This document shows, piece by piece, positions 1 to 8,570 of a stretch of 64,000 nt of DNA. Source of the DNA: Abditibacteriaceae bacterium (GTDB taxonomy: Bacteria > Armatimonadota > Abditibacteriia > Abditibacteriales > Abditibacteriaceae); contig JAFAZH010000022.1 of the NCBI GenBank assembly GCA_019239895.1, forward strand, positions 62,001 through 126,000, written 5' to 3'. The position numbers and the translations under genes are program-made. The notes under the pieces are model-generated. The model did not search any database. It was not told where the DNA came from and saw only the letters and a list, made by a program, of their open reading frames with translations. Position 1 is the first letter of the stretch, and each line of letters opens with the position of its first letter.

Positions 1-806
1 CGTTCAGTATCTAAGACACCATCTATCCATAACGCTGCATAACCATCCTGTTTACCAGGAGTATTAAGCTTTAACCGAGACTCAACGCAAACCCAACGCC
101 CGGACTCCTCTGTTGAATGGATCGGGAACTTCCCCGCCGGGCTATTGCCGAGCCATTTAAAGTGGGCGAAGTCGTTATAACCAGTGGTGACAACTTGACC
201 ATCTTGCACAGCGCGCACCGGATCAAGCGTTAGGTTCGGGCCATGTGACCACACATGCGAAATAAAAGCTTGCGTCCAACGCTCCGAAGTCATGCCAGTG
301 GCCCGGCTCATCTTGGCCGGGCTACCGACCCAGCCCTTCTGATGCTTCACATAAATGCGCCAGTAGATGTCCTCGAACTTCTCACCGGGGCGGATAGGGT
401 GCCCAATGGGACTATCGCCAAAAACCAATTTACGATTGCCAACGCCCTGTTTACCCTTGGGGTAGAAACACTCCATTGATTGGCCCGTGCCGCCTAAGGC
501 TTCAACCTGCGAGCGTTTGGCATCGGGTGAACCGACTTTCGGCTCTAAGTATTTCGCCTGCACCGCGTCTGGCCCGTCGAAGTTGTCATACCAGATAACT
601 GCCGGATTATTGATATGCGGTTGAACCGGGGCTAAGACGATGCTTTCAATGCGTGGAGTTTCCGCAGGAACTGCGTTAGCGAGCGCAATTGTGTCAGCAC
701 TTGCACGGTGGCTCGCCGGGCACAAGCCTGCTATCAACGCCACCATAAAACTCAGCGTGAACGAGAGAAAAGCCGATTTTAGATGCAGCCTTTTGGTGTT
801 TGGCAT
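1..806 (-). CDS. Secreted concanavalin-fold/polysaccharide-lyase-like protein (3' end cut by window edge)
   Basis: The frame is open from an ATG at 806 down to base 1, so the C-terminus lies outside the window. The first ~38 residues form a signal peptide (MPNTKRLHLK, a hydrophobic stretch, then a cleavable ASA site). The mature part opens with VIWYDNFDGPDAVQAKY, the usual start of beta-jelly-roll proteins of the heparin/alginate-lyase or LamG kind. It continues with YWRIYVKHQKGW and, near the edge, GRWVCVESRLKLNTPGKQDG followed by a W-x-D-G segment, a pattern common in PL14/PL20-like lyases and related binding proteins. The enzymatic role is not proven because the catalytic half may be missing. 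It lies 16 bases downstream of the Gfo/Idh gene on the same strand, so the two may be co-transcribed and act on exported carbohydrate. Confidence 0.6.
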   Translation of the reverse strand, partial: MPNTKRLHLKSAFLSFTLSFMVALIAGLCPASHRASADTIALANAVPAETPRIESIVLAPVQPHINNPAVIWYDNFDGPDAVQAKYLEPKVGSPDAKRSQVEALGGTGQSMECFYPKGKQGVGNRKLVFGDSPIGHPIRPGEKFEDIYWRIYVKHQKGWVGSPAKMSRATGMTSERWTQAFISHVWSHGPNLTLDPVRAVQDGQVVTTGYNDFAHFKWLGNSPAGKFPIHSTEESGRWVCVESRLKLNTPGKQDGYAALWIDGVLDTE

Positions 807-822
807 GTCTGATGGGCAACCA

Positions 823-2112
823 CTAAACTTGGGGATACTGCCACGGCCCACGATAGGGGCGGCTCAGTAATTTATTGGCGGCGGGATCATTAACAATCAA
901 CTCTTTTTCCCCATCCCATTGCACGCTACGCCCCAGCTTATAAGACAGCATTCCCAAGAGGGCCATGCTGGTGGAGCGATGGCCAATTTCAATATCGCAC
1001 ATAGGCGGTTTATTGTCTTTGATGCTTTGCAGGAAATCTGTCCATAGCTCGCGGATGTTTTGCTGGTCAGGATTATTTAGCTTTGCATCTTCGTGCTGGA
1101 CTGGCTTGTTCTTATCGGCAGGATAAAATGTCCAGCCATCCAACCAGCCCATATGGAAGGTGCCCTCGGTGCCGTAAAAATAAGCGCCAATATTCGTTTT
1201 CTCGGCTTCATTGCCCGCATAGAGGCGATGTTCCCAGGTCGCGGTAAAAGACTCAAATTCAAAAGTAGCAACCTGCGTGTCCGGCGCATCCGTGCTATCT
1301 TTTTTGATAAAGCGCCCACCGGTGGAATAAACGTTGCGCGGATATTTTTCATCCGTCCACCAGAGAATCTGATCGAGCCAGTGAATGCCCCAGTCACCTA
1401 ATTGCCCATTGGCATAATCAAGGAAGAGACGGAAGCCTTTGGGGTGAATGGCGCGGTTATAATGGCGCAACGGTGCCGGGCCACACCACATATCCCAATC
1501 TAAGCCCTGGGGCGGGTCGGACTCTGGCGAAGGGCGACCGGGGCCACCGGGATAATGCACAAAGGCGCGCACCATGCCAATCTTGCCCGCTTTGCCCGAC
1601 TTCAAGAATTCCATCCCAGAGCGGTTATGGGGTGAAGCACGACGATGCGTCCCCACCTGCACAATGCGATTGTTAGCACGCGCCGCCTTGACCATTGCTC
1701 GTCCTTCGTTGAGCGTGTGGCTAATCGGCTTTTCCACATAGACATGCGCGCCGGATTTAACCGCCGCAATCATTGCCAACGCGTGCCAGTGATCGGGCGT
1801 GGCTACAATCACAATTTCCGGTTTCTCTTTGTCGAGTAACTCACGGTAGTCTTTATATTTGTTGGGCTTGTCACCCGACAGTTTCTCAACTTCAGCCGCC
1901 GCCGGGTTTAGCTGGTTATCATCCACATCACACAGCGCCACCACTTTGCTCTGCCCTGCCTCCATCGCAGTGCGCAGAATGTTCATGCCCCACCAACCAC
2001 TGCCAATCAGGGCAGTCTTATACTTCTGTGCAGGTTGGGCACGGAGAATGTGAACAGAGGAAGCCGCCACACCGGCGGCCATTGAAGCTTTCAGGAAATC
2101 TCTACGGTTCAT
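823..2112 (-). CDS. Tat-exported Gfo/Idh/MocA-family oxidoreductase
   Basis: The N-terminus MNRRDFLKASMAAGVAASS is a textbook twin-arginine signal, so this NAD(P)-dependent oxidoreductase is probably exported folded with its cofactor. A Rossmann motif follows (ALIGSGWWGMNILRTA), then the family's catalytic-lysine signature VYVEKPISHTLNEGR and a VQVGTHRR segment. The C-terminal alpha/beta domain includes WCGPAPLRHYN and GDWGIHWLDQILWW, usual for the exported Gfo/Idh proteins of Planctomycetes- and Armatimonadetes-like bacteria. These typically act on sugars or inositols; the substrate is not predictable here. An in-frame GTG at 2136 and an ATG at 2127 lie upstream. ATG 2112 is preferred because it puts the RR motif at the extreme N-terminus, but no strong ribosome-binding site decides it. 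Confidence 0.85.
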   Translation of the reverse strand: MNRRDFLKASMAAGVAASSVHILRAQPAQKYKTALIGSGWWGMNILRTAMEAGQSKVVALCDVDDNQLNPAAAEVEKLSGDKPNKYKDYRELLDKEKPEIVIVATPDHWHALAMIAAVKSGAHVYVEKPISHTLNEGRAMVKAARANNRIVQVGTHRRASPHNRSGMEFLKSGKAGKIGMVRAFVHYPGGPGRPSPESDPPQGLDWDMWCGPAPLRHYNRAIHPKGFRLFLDYANGQLGDWGIHWLDQILWWTDEKYPRNVYSTGGRFIKKDSTDAPDTQVATFEFESFTATWEHRLYAGNEAEKTNIGAYFYGTEGTFHMGWLDGWTFYPADKNKPVQHEDAKLNNPDQQNIRELWTDFLQSIKDNKPPMCDIEIGHRSTSMALLGMLSYKLGRSVQWDGEKELIVNDPAANKLLSRPYRGPWQYPQV

Positions 2113-2204
2113 GCTTAAATTGTGCATTTCAAGCACATATTAGTCAAGCGAGACAGGGGTTAGGTTCTGATTTATACTTAGGTTAAGACCGAGGTGAAGC
2201 CAAT

Positions 2205-2684
2205 ATGTCTACTATTAAACAACTCCACATTAATGGCGAAAAACGAACCGTCGCCGCCGACTCAGAACGCAGCCTACTGCACGTTTTGCGTGAAGACTTG
2301 GGTATGACTGGCAGCAAATATGGCTGCGGCGAAGGGCAATGCGGCGCATGTACTGTCCTGATTAACGGGCAGCAAACGCGCTCCTGCATTACTGCCGTGG
2401 GCGACGTAGCAGGCAAGCAAATCACCACCATTGAAGGACTGGAGCACAATGGTCATTTGCACCCTCTCCAGGAAGCGTTTCTGGAAACGGGGGCTATGCA
2501 ATGTGGCTACTGCACGGCAGGCATGATTATGTCGGGCGTGGCGCTCTTGAACAAAAATAATAACCCTACCCAGCAGGACATTGTAACCTCTATGCAAGGT
2601 AACGTCTGTCGCTGCGGCACCTATACCCGCATTATGGCTGCGGTTCAGCAGGCCGGAAAGCAGATGCAGAAGGGGGTCAAATGA
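2205..2684 (+). CDS. [2Fe-2S] subunit of a molybdenum hydroxylase (xanthine dehydrogenase family)
   Basis: This 159-residue protein matches the small electron-transfer subunit of two-component Mo-hydroxylases such as isoquinoline 1-oxidoreductase (IorA-like). The plant-type ferredoxin cluster is in KYGCGEGQCGACTVLINGQ with a later Cys in TRSC. The second cluster is in the helical domain: MQCGYCTAGMIMSG and VCRCGTYTRI. It overlaps the catalytic subunit gene by 4 bases (ATGA), so the two are translationally coupled. There is no FAD subunit gene beside it, which fits the Ior/aldehyde-oxidoreductase type rather than the three-subunit CO-dehydrogenase type. It has no signal peptide and probably travels with the Tat signal of its partner. 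Confidence 0.9.
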   Translation: MSTIKQLHINGEKRTVAADSERSLLHVLREDLGMTGSKYGCGEGQCGACTVLINGQQTRSCITAVGDVAGKQITTIEGLEHNGHLHPLQEAFLETGAMQCGYCTAGMIMSGVALLNKNNNPTQQDIVTSMQGNVCRCGTYTRIMAAVQQAGKQMQKGVK

Positions 2685-4858
2685 GCAAGTTACAACCCTC
2701 TATCACTGCTTCACAACGCCCACCCATTGAGCCAGAACGCTACGAGCTTTATGCTCCGCCGACCTATCAATTCACTCTGGTGCGGCGTGACTTCTTCAAG
2801 GTGTTAGGTGGTGGTTTGGTCGTGCTATGCCTGCTACCGGATACGCTAACACAAGGCGCAGAGGCGCAGGAATCAGGCGGTGGACGACGGCGGGGTGGTG
2901 GCAACGCAGCCCCGCAAGACATTGGAGCCTGGCTGCACATTGGTGAAGACGGGCAGGTAACGGTTTACACCGGCAAGGTCGAGGTGGGCCAGAACATCCG
3001 CACTTCGCTCACTCAGGTGGTTGCCGAGGAGTTGCACGCGCCAGTTTCGCTGATTACTATGGTGATGGCCGATACGGACGTAACGCCCTATGATATGGGC
3101 ACTTTCGGCAGCCGCACCACGCCCACCATGAGTCCCCAACTGCGCAAGGCCGCTGCCGCCGCACGCGAAGCCCTGCTCGACCTGGCGGCTCAGCAATGGC
3201 AAGTGGAGCGTAGCTTGCTCGTTGTGAGTAATGGTAAAGTTACGCATTCCGGCACACAGCAAACAGCGAACTTCGGTCAATTGACCAAAGGCCAGCAACT
3301 CGTCAAGACGATTGAGGCTGCTGATTTAACACCAGCCGACCATTGGAAAGTAGCGGGGCAATCGGTGCCCAAAGTAGATGGGCGTTCCATTGTCACTGGC
3401 AAACATCAATTTGCCGCCGATGTGCAGCGTCCTGGCATGTTATATGGCAAGGTTTTGCGGCCCGCCGCTTTCAATGCCACGCTTTCATCCCTCGACACCA
3501 AACAGGCCGACACAATGGCCGGAGTCAAAGTGGTGCGGGATGGCGATTTCGTGGGTGTGACCGCGCCCAACTCGGATGTTGCCGAAAACGCCATTGATGC
3601 TTTAAAGGCCGATTGGAAAACCACCTCACAACCTTCGAGTGCAGAACTTTTCGATTATCTGAAAAAGACTGCTAAGGATGCGGGCAATCCAGCAGCACCC
3701 AGTCCCATTGCGGATGCGTTTAGCGGGGCCGAAAAGAAATTGGAAGCGACTTATACGGTGGCCTACATTGCCCATGCGCCGTTAGAGCCACGCGCCGCCG
3801 TTGCGGAGTGGAGCGACGGCAAATTGACAGTCTGGACGGGCACGCAGCGACCTTTCGGGGTGCGTGGTGAATTAGCCAACGCCTTTGGCATTCCTGAAAG
3901 TCAGGTGCGCGTAATTGTGCCCGATACAGGTTCGGGTTACGGCGGCAAGCACACCGGGGAGGCAGCAGTCGAGGCGGCGCGTCTGGCTAAAGCGGTGGGC
4001 AAGCCCGTTAAACTGGTATGGACACGCGAAGAAGAGTTCACCTGGGCCTATTTCCGGCCTGCGGGTGTGATTGATGTTACCAGTGGCGTGAGTCACGATG
4101 GCACTTTAACGGCCTGGGAGTTCCACAATTATAACTCTGGCGGCTCCGGTATTGAGACACCGTATGAAGTGCCTCACAAAAAGATTGAGTTCCACCAGAC
4201 GCAAGCCCCACTGCGCCAGGGTTCTTATCGTGGCCTGGCCGCTACCGCCAACCATTTTGCCCGTGAGTCGCACATGGATGAGTTAGCGCATACTCTCAAT
4301 CTTGATCCACTTGAATTCCGTCTCAAGAACTTAAAAGATGCCCGTCTACGTGCGGTGTTAGAAGCGGCAGCAAGTCGCTTTGGCTGGGGTAAAACTAAGC
4401 CTGCTGCCAATCATGGTTTTGGTATTGCGGGCGGCAACGAAAAAGGCGGCTATGTCGCTACCTGTGCCGAAGTCGCTATTGACCGCCCTTCTGGTCGCGT
4501 CAAAGTGGTGCGGGCTGTGACAACTTTTGAATGCGGCGCGGTTATCAACCCCGACCACCTCAAGAATCAAGTTGAAGGCGCAACCATGATGGGTATTGGC
4601 GGTGCGCTCACCGAAGCTATTGAGTTCGCGGATGGCAAGATTACCAATCCCCACTTTGCGCGCTACCGTGTGCCACGATTTGCCGATGCACCCACCATTG
4701 AAGTGGTCTTGCTCGACCGCAAAGATTTACCCCCCGCAGGGGCAGGCGAAACTCCCATCGTAGCGATTGCCCCCGCAATTGGCAATGCAATTTTCGATGC
4801 CGTTGGCGTGCGACTGCGCAGCCTACCGATGGCTCCCAAAGGGGTAAAGCTTACCTGA
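2681..4858 (+). CDS. Molybdopterin-binding catalytic subunit of a Mo-hydroxylase (IorB-like)
   Basis: 725 residues, the size of a single-chain IorB-type large subunit. A twin-arginine motif (LVRRDFFKVLGGGLVV) sits ~34 residues in, behind a polar leader, so the complex is likely periplasmic. Cofactor-binding stretches typical of the family are visible: GTFGSRTTPTMSP, DTGSGYGGKHTGEAAVEAAR, RQGSYRGLAATANHFARES and, near the C-terminus, the active-site glutamate loop PPAGAGETPIVAIAPAIGNA. It probably oxidises an aldehyde or N-heterocycle using the adjacent [2Fe-2S] subunit; the exact substrate cannot be told. A low-complexity GGGRRRGGGN stretch follows the signal region. A strong bidirectional terminator lies just downstream. 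Confidence 0.9.
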   Translation: MSKLQPSITASQRPPIEPERYELYAPPTYQFTLVRRDFFKVLGGGLVVLCLLPDTLTQGAEAQESGGGRRRGGGNAAPQDIGAWLHIGEDGQVTVYTGKVEVGQNIRTSLTQVVAEELHAPVSLITMVMADTDVTPYDMGTFGSRTTPTMSPQLRKAAAAAREALLDLAAQQWQVERSLLVVSNGKVTHSGTQQTANFGQLTKGQQLVKTIEAADLTPADHWKVAGQSVPKVDGRSIVTGKHQFAADVQRPGMLYGKVLRPAAFNATLSSLDTKQADTMAGVKVVRDGDFVGVTAPNSDVAENAIDALKADWKTTSQPSSAELFDYLKKTAKDAGNPAAPSPIADAFSGAEKKLEATYTVAYIAHAPLEPRAAVAEWSDGKLTVWTGTQRPFGVRGELANAFGIPESQVRVIVPDTGSGYGGKHTGEAAVEAARLAKAVGKPVKLVWTREEEFTWAYFRPAGVIDVTSGVSHDGTLTAWEFHNYNSGGSGIETPYEVPHKKIEFHQTQAPLRQGSYRGLAATANHFARESHMDELAHTLNLDPLEFRLKNLKDARLRAVLEAAASRFGWGKTKPAANHGFGIAGGNEKGGYVATCAEVAIDRPSGRVKVVRAVTTFECGAVINPDHLKNQVEGATMMGIGGALTEAIEFADGKITNPHFARYRVPRFADAPTIEVVLLDRKDLPPAGAGETPIVAIAPAIGNAIFDAVGVRLRSLPMAPKGVKLT

Positions 4859-4898
4859 CAGAGTTATGAATTCTAAGTTTTGAGTTTTGAATTAGAGC

Positions 4899-4935
4899 AA
4901 AGGCGGCGCATGATCTTGAGTCATGCGCCGCCTTT
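4899..4935. terminator. Bidirectional intrinsic terminator between convergent genes
   Basis: A perfect 15-bp stem (4899-4913 with 4921-4935) encloses a 7-base loop. T-runs on both sides let it end the Mo-hydroxylase operon on plus and the secreted-protein gene on minus. An AT-rich TTTTGAGTTTTGAATT tract precedes it at 4876-4892, one arm of a repeat seen elsewhere in the window. Confidence 0.85.
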
Positions 4936-4953
4936 CTTTTGGGTTATTATCGC

Positions 4954-6081
4954 TTAGTTCTGCCCTTTTTCCTTTGGCGCATCGTCTGGGATTGCGGGGG
5001 CTAAGGGCAAGGGCGGAGCCAGTTCAATATCACCGTTCTCATCCGGGGCCACTAAAGGCGCTGGCGTTAAGGGTGGCGGAATAATAAGGTCGTTGCCAGC
5101 GACAGGAGGAGGCACAATGACATCATCTTGGGGCACGACCGGAGGTGTCAGCACAAAATCATCGGCCTGTCCTGCGGCTGGCGGCACGAGTTTTAATGGC
5201 GCGGCATTGCGTGGGGCTGGGACGGTCTGATTGCCGCCCGGTGGCAGCACATAAACGCGATATTGTCCATATTGGCCCCGCGCATTGGGCGTAGGCGGTG
5301 CCGCACGAACCCCCGGACGAGGCGTAACAAAGAAGTTGTTGCCATTGGCCCAACCTTGCCCGCCGCCTGGGAAATTAAAAACCTGTGGCCCATTGCCACC
5401 CGCTGGAGCGCCGGGCATTCCCCACACGTTCAGTTGATTACCTATCATGCCGGGTGGCATCATCATGCCGCCCAAGTTACCGCCAGGGCTGCCGAGAAAA
5501 GTGGATTCATCGCCAATCACTCCCAGCAGCATCAGCAGGGCTTCCAGGCGCGGCTTTTTGCTGTAACTGATCTTGCCATCCAGAGCTTTGAGCGCATCGG
5601 CTGTCCGTGTTTTCTCGTCTTCTATAGCGGCCCGAAAATCATTGACCAGGGCGCTCATTTGAGCATCGGTAACGACATTATTGTGAATCGCTTCCGAAAG
5701 TTTGCGGGCCTTCTCGCGCAGTGGCTGACGTGCCTTTTCCTGAGTATTCAAGAACTCCACGACCGCATCTTGCAGGGTTTTATCCGTAAATCCCGACGTA
5801 CTCAGTTGCATCCGCACACTTTGTTCTAAGAATGGCCCCGGCTGCATCGGCGCAAATGGCATTCCGGCCATTTGCTTTCCATCCATCGCCCATCCGCCAG
5901 CGAATGCCCCATTTTTGATAACCACATTGTCCCGCCAGACCATCGGAGGGCCGCCAGGTTGAGCCGGAGGATTCTTGCCTTTGGGCAAATCGTTTGGGTC
6001 GGGTTGAGCGTGGGCGATACTTAAAGTTCCACCGCACACCAGCAGAGCAAAAAGTTGCACTAACCATCTTCGCTGTCTCAT
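4954..6081 (-). CDS. Secreted protein with proline-rich C-terminus, unknown function
   Basis: The start at 6081 is set by an excellent ribosome-binding site (GGGAGGAG) and gives a clean signal peptide (MRQRRWLVQLFALLVCGGTL, cleaved after AHA). The open frame extends further upstream, but that part is a decayed SIR2 remnant. Residues ~85-200 are helical and charged (LREKARKLSEAIHNNVVTDA, AIEDEKTRTADALKALDGKI), reminiscent of periplasmic Spy/CpxP-like or heavy-metal-sensor helical proteins. The middle is rich in Gly, Asn, Met and Pro, and the C-terminus has repeated LxPPxxP/VPPPV units. No enzyme motif is visible. It could be an envelope structural or chaperone-like protein; the function is unknown. 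Confidence 0.8.
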   Translation of the reverse strand: MRQRRWLVQLFALLVCGGTLSIAHAQPDPNDLPKGKNPPAQPGGPPMVWRDNVVIKNGAFAGGWAMDGKQMAGMPFAPMQPGPFLEQSVRMQLSTSGFTDKTLQDAVVEFLNTQEKARQPLREKARKLSEAIHNNVVTDAQMSALVNDFRAAIEDEKTRTADALKALDGKISYSKKPRLEALLMLLGVIGDESTFLGSPGGNLGGMMMPPGMIGNQLNVWGMPGAPAGGNGPQVFNFPGGGQGWANGNNFFVTPRPGVRAAPPTPNARGQYGQYRVYVLPPGGNQTVPAPRNAAPLKLVPPAAGQADDFVLTPPVVPQDDVIVPPPVAGNDLIIPPPLTPAPLVAPDENGDIELAPPLPLAPAIPDDAPKEKGQN

Positions 6082-6195
6082 AAATCTCCTCCCATTAGGC
6101 CATCTGTCACCACAACTTTGGCTAATTTGGACAGCTTTCTGGGTTATAAGTTGCACAGTACAAAGCAAAACAAAGGCTCCCAATGCTTTCTGCAC

Positions 6196-6337
6196 TGCCC
6201 AATCCTGTAATATGGGGAAGCCGGGGTGCGGTGCGGCCTCACGATAAAGCTGCAAACGATGACCATAAAAGCCCCACGCCAGTTCAGGGTCTTGCTAAAC
6301 CAGGCCGGATTCGCTAAATCAACAAAGGAAAGACCCA
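6196..6337 (-). pseudogene. Frameshifted internal fragment of a SIR2-family (NAD-dependent deacetylase) gene
   Basis: On the minus strand one frame reads LGLSFVDLANPAWFSK and then, after a one-base loss at about 6290/6291, the next frame reads ELAWGFYGHRLQLYREAAPH followed by PGFPILQDW. Restoring one G gives an uninterrupted ...WFSKDPELAWGFYGHR..., the block that follows the nucleotide-binding loop in one clade of bacterial SIR2 proteins. Both the N-terminal NAD-binding part and the catalytic histidine region are gone. The remnant sits between the secreted-protein gene and the MazF-type toxin gene, so it marks a deletion or insertion event. Recognition is from remembered family patterns, not a search. 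Confidence 0.6.
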
Positions 6338-6405
6338 ACCAGGCGGCGAGAAGGCAGTTAGATGTAACGCCCTGTTCAACTTTGTCTGCCGTTTCGATTT
6401 CAAAT

Positions 6406-6750
6406 TTAGTTGATGCCCAATGTGTAAAGAACACAAGCTTCTACAGCCGCCATTGTAGCAACACTCACTTGACCAATTTTAGATTGAAGCCTTATCTCAT
6501 CTAAAACACGGAGTTGATGGCACAATAATACGGATTCAGCCGTCAGGCCACCCTCGCCCTGTGTGACTTGGACGCACGATGGCAATGCAGCACGTCGCAA
6601 ATTAGTTGTAAATGGAATGACCAAAGTTGTGGATATAGCTTTGTTGATCTTGTCGTTTTGAAAAATCAGAACGGGCCGTATGCCCGCTTGCTCCGAACCT
6701 TGGACTGGATTAAGATTGGCATACCAGACTTCACCCCGCCGCGCCATCAT
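6406..6750 (-). CDS. MazF/PemK-family endoribonuclease toxin
   Basis: 114 residues, usual MazF length. It opens with RRGEVWYANLNPVQGSEQAG and IRPVLIFQND, the conserved beta-barrel start of the PemK/MazF family, followed by VIPFTTNLRRAALPSCV and the SVLLCHQLRVLDEIRL block that carries the structural core and catalytic surface. It should cleave mRNA in the cytoplasm when its antitoxin is lost. The gene overlaps the upstream antitoxin by the ATGA junction, the standard coupling of type II modules. Two adjacent ATGs (6750, 6747) are possible starts. The module interrupts a stretch of gene remnants, consistent with horizontal arrival. Confidence 0.9.
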   Translation of the reverse strand: MMARRGEVWYANLNPVQGSEQAGIRPVLIFQNDKINKAISTTLVIPFTTNLRRAALPSCVQVTQGEGGLTAESVLLCHQLRVLDEIRLQSKIGQVSVATMAAVEACVLYTLGIN

Positions 6751-6971
6751 TGTGCGTCCTCTTGGGATAGGGCTTGGGAATAATCGTTCATTCCGGCCTC
6801 AGCCAATTCCTGGTCTTCCTGCGCGAACTCACTGTATAGGGAGGCTAAGTGCGCTTCAGCTGCGGATGTGCGCGAGCGGAATTTGAGGAAAGCAACATAT
6901 TCAGCAACTTGCTTAAGCTCGTTTTCACCCAGAGTTCCCAACTCGTGTGCCACATATTCCTTAAGAGACAT
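6747..6971 (-). CDS. Antitoxin of the MazF-type module
   Basis: 74 residues, acidic at the C-terminus (FAQEDQELAEAGMNDYSQAL), with an N-terminal helical segment (LGTLGENELKQVAEYVAFLK) that resembles the DUF2281/MazE-like antitoxins often paired with PemK toxins. The start is set by a strong AGGGAGG ribosome-binding site a few bases before the ATG. The upstream 100 bases are AT-containing and probably hold the autoregulated promoter; no clear palindromic operator was spotted. It is identified as an antitoxin mainly by gene order, size and the 4-base overlap with the toxin. Confidence 0.8.
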   Translation of the reverse strand: MSLKEYVAHELGTLGENELKQVAEYVAFLKFRSRTSAAEAHLASLYSEFAQEDQELAEAGMNDYSQALSQEDAQ

Positions 6972-7072
6972 GGCTCAACCTCCCTAAATAAGTGTGCCAT
7001 ATTTACTGAATGGACACAGCCAAGACGGGCACAGAGGCCGTACAGATGAACTTCTCTATAAGCTACCCTGAT

Positions 7073-7186
7073 AAGGGTTAGCCCGGCGATAATACGGGCA
7101 TAAAGGGGGAGGCGCTGCCATGTCCCCAGCAGCCCTTTAGATGGCTCGGCGACTGGCCCTTCGGCGGCGGCAGCACTCTCAGACAT
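7073..7186 (-). pseudogene. Truncated 5' end of a dicarboxylate/amino-acid:cation symporter gene
   Basis: An ATG at 7186 has a strong ribosome-binding site (AGAGGGAG). It begins a protein with a polar leader and then GTWQRLPLYARIIAGLTL, the characteristic start of the first membrane helix of DAACS-family (GltP/DctA) symporters. After 38 codons the similarity stops and the frame continues into unrelated sequence and the antitoxin promoter region. The rest of the ~420-residue transporter is absent. With the SIR2 fragment on the other side of the toxin-antitoxin pair, this brackets a rearrangement. The call rests on a short motif, so it is moderate. Confidence 0.45.
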
Positions 7187-7200
7187 TCAAGCTCCCTCTA

Positions 7201-7322
7201 AACCACAGAGGCACAGAGATTTTGAGGATGGAAGATGGAGGATAGAGGAGCGCAGGGGAAGTTACTGTTGCGATCCCCTATCTTCTATTCTCTATCCTCA
7301 AAATCTCTGTGCCTCTGTGGTT
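7201..7322. repeat. Palindromic repeat, ACCACAGAGGCACAGAG family, 29-bp perfect arms
   Basis: Arms 7201-7229 and 7294-7322 are exact reverse complements separated by 64 bases. The same family recurs at 8417-8561, and a related one at 31424-31488. It lies 8 bases past the stop codon of the FHA gene and just before the symporter remnant. Confidence 0.85.
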
Positions 7323-7330
7323 AAACCTTC

Positions 7331-8392
7331 TTAATTCGGCTGGACGCGCAGCACGACTTTGCCGAAAGCGATCTTATCGCCCATATTAACGGGTTGGGGC
7401 ACGTTATCTGGCAACGGGCGGTTATTGATGCGTGTTTTGTTGGTGCCGCCTAAATGGGTGACGGTCAGGTGGCCGTTGTCGAATTTCAAGGTGGCGTGGC
7501 GGCGATGCACATAACCCGCATCCTGGTCGCTCAGGTCGAGGTCAGGATAGATACCTTCTTCTTCGTCTTCACGCCCAACCAGCATTTCATTATCACCCAG
7601 CACAAATTGCTGGCCGACTGTCATGCCCTGCTCGACTGTCAATTTCACTCGACCCGGTTCCAGATTACCAGCCGCCGCTGGAGTTGCCGGGGCAGAGGGC
7701 ATAGTAACATCCTGAGCCGCTGCACTGGTCGTTGTGCCTAATGAAGTTGTGTCTAAAGGAGCTGGAGTGGGCGGGGCAGAGACGGATGAGGCGGAAGCCG
7801 CATCGCCTGCAGGCGTGTGATCGGGGAGAGCTGAATCAGCGCCGGTGGCTATGGCCGGGACACTGGGCGAAGTGCCGGAGTGCGTGGCCGATGAATCCAG
7901 CGCCGATTGCCCCGTGCTGGCAGGAGGAGAAGCCATGCCACCTACGGGCGCGGCAGTGGCGGGAACAGTGACAGTGCCTGTCAAACCAGGATTATCAGCA
8001 CCCACGCCACCCAATAGACCAGCGCCGCCAACCGACCCGGTGGTCGTATCGTGAGTGGGATTGGGCGTAGCGCCCCGAACCGGGGTGGCACCAGGGGTGG
8101 CATTTAATACGCCAGCCACAGGCGGAGCCATCGCCGCATCGGGCGTCATGGTGCCGCCTCCCGTGCCCATGCCTTTGAGTTCGGTGCCACAGACTTCGCA
8201 CACTACGTTATCCGGGGGGTTGAGATTATCACAGGCCGGGCATTTGATGCGGTTGTCGCCAGTCGCCGGAGCCGCCGCAGTTGCTGCCGCGCCTGCCGCA
8301 TGGCTCTGCGGCAACTCCTCGCCACACCCTTCGCAAAATTGCGTGCCATCCACATTCTGATACCCACAGTCGGGGTTAGGACACTTAATCAT
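7331..8392 (-). CDS. Double zinc-ribbon protein with C-terminal FHA domain
   Basis: 353 residues in three parts. Two CxxC-type zinc ribbons occupy the N-terminus (C4/C9/C20/C23 in KCPNPDCG...FCEGCG, and C51/C54/C65/C68 in KCPACDN...VCEVCG). Residues ~75-245 are a disordered Ala/Pro/Thr/Ser/Gly linker. The last ~105 residues form an FHA phosphothreonine-binding domain, with VGREDEE, the core GYVHRRHATLKF block and the NKTRINNRPL loop. The FHA domain very closely resembles the one on the neighbouring Ser/Thr kinase (shared YPDLDLS/FPDVDLS and RRHAT), suggesting both read the same phosphorylated partner. It is probably a cytoplasmic adaptor in the kinase-phosphatase-VWA block. Palindromic repeats of one family flank the gene on both sides. 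Confidence 0.88.
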   Translation of the reverse strand: MIKCPNPDCGYQNVDGTQFCEGCGEELPQSHAAGAAATAAAPATGDNRIKCPACDNLNPPDNVVCEVCGTELKGMGTGGGTMTPDAAMAPPVAGVLNATPGATPVRGATPNPTHDTTTGSVGGAGLLGGVGADNPGLTGTVTVPATAAPVGGMASPPASTGQSALDSSATHSGTSPSVPAIATGADSALPDHTPAGDAASASSVSAPPTPAPLDTTSLGTTTSAAAQDVTMPSAPATPAAAGNLEPGRVKLTVEQGMTVGQQFVLGDNEMLVGREDEEEGIYPDLDLSDQDAGYVHRRHATLKFDNGHLTVTHLGGTNKTRINNRPLPDNVPQPVNMGDKIAFGKVVLRVQPN

Positions 8393-8416
8393 TTAGTGCT
8401 CTCCTCAAGGCTTTTC

Positions 8417-8561
8417 ACCACAGAGACACAGAGGCACAGAGAAGAACAAGGGTTTGAGGATGGAGGATAAAGGAATGAGGATAGTAACAGATGCTTGTAT
8501 TACGATCTTCGATTCTCTATTCTCCATCCTCGTTTTCTCTATGCCTCTGTGTCTCTGTGGT
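8417..8561. repeat. Palindromic repeat, ACCACAGAGACACAGAG family, 26-bp arms
   Basis: Arms 8417-8442 and 8536-8561 are reverse complements with one mismatch. The interior carries GGATGGAGGATA-like runs also present in the 7201-7322 copy. It ends 9 bases from the stop codon of the VWA gene. Confidence 0.85.
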
Positions 8562-8570
8562 TTATTCAAA

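Noticed and set aside
6082..6255. Upstream extension of the secreted proline-rich protein
   Set aside because: It translates the SIR2 remnant; the ribosome-binding site and signal peptide fix the start at 6081.
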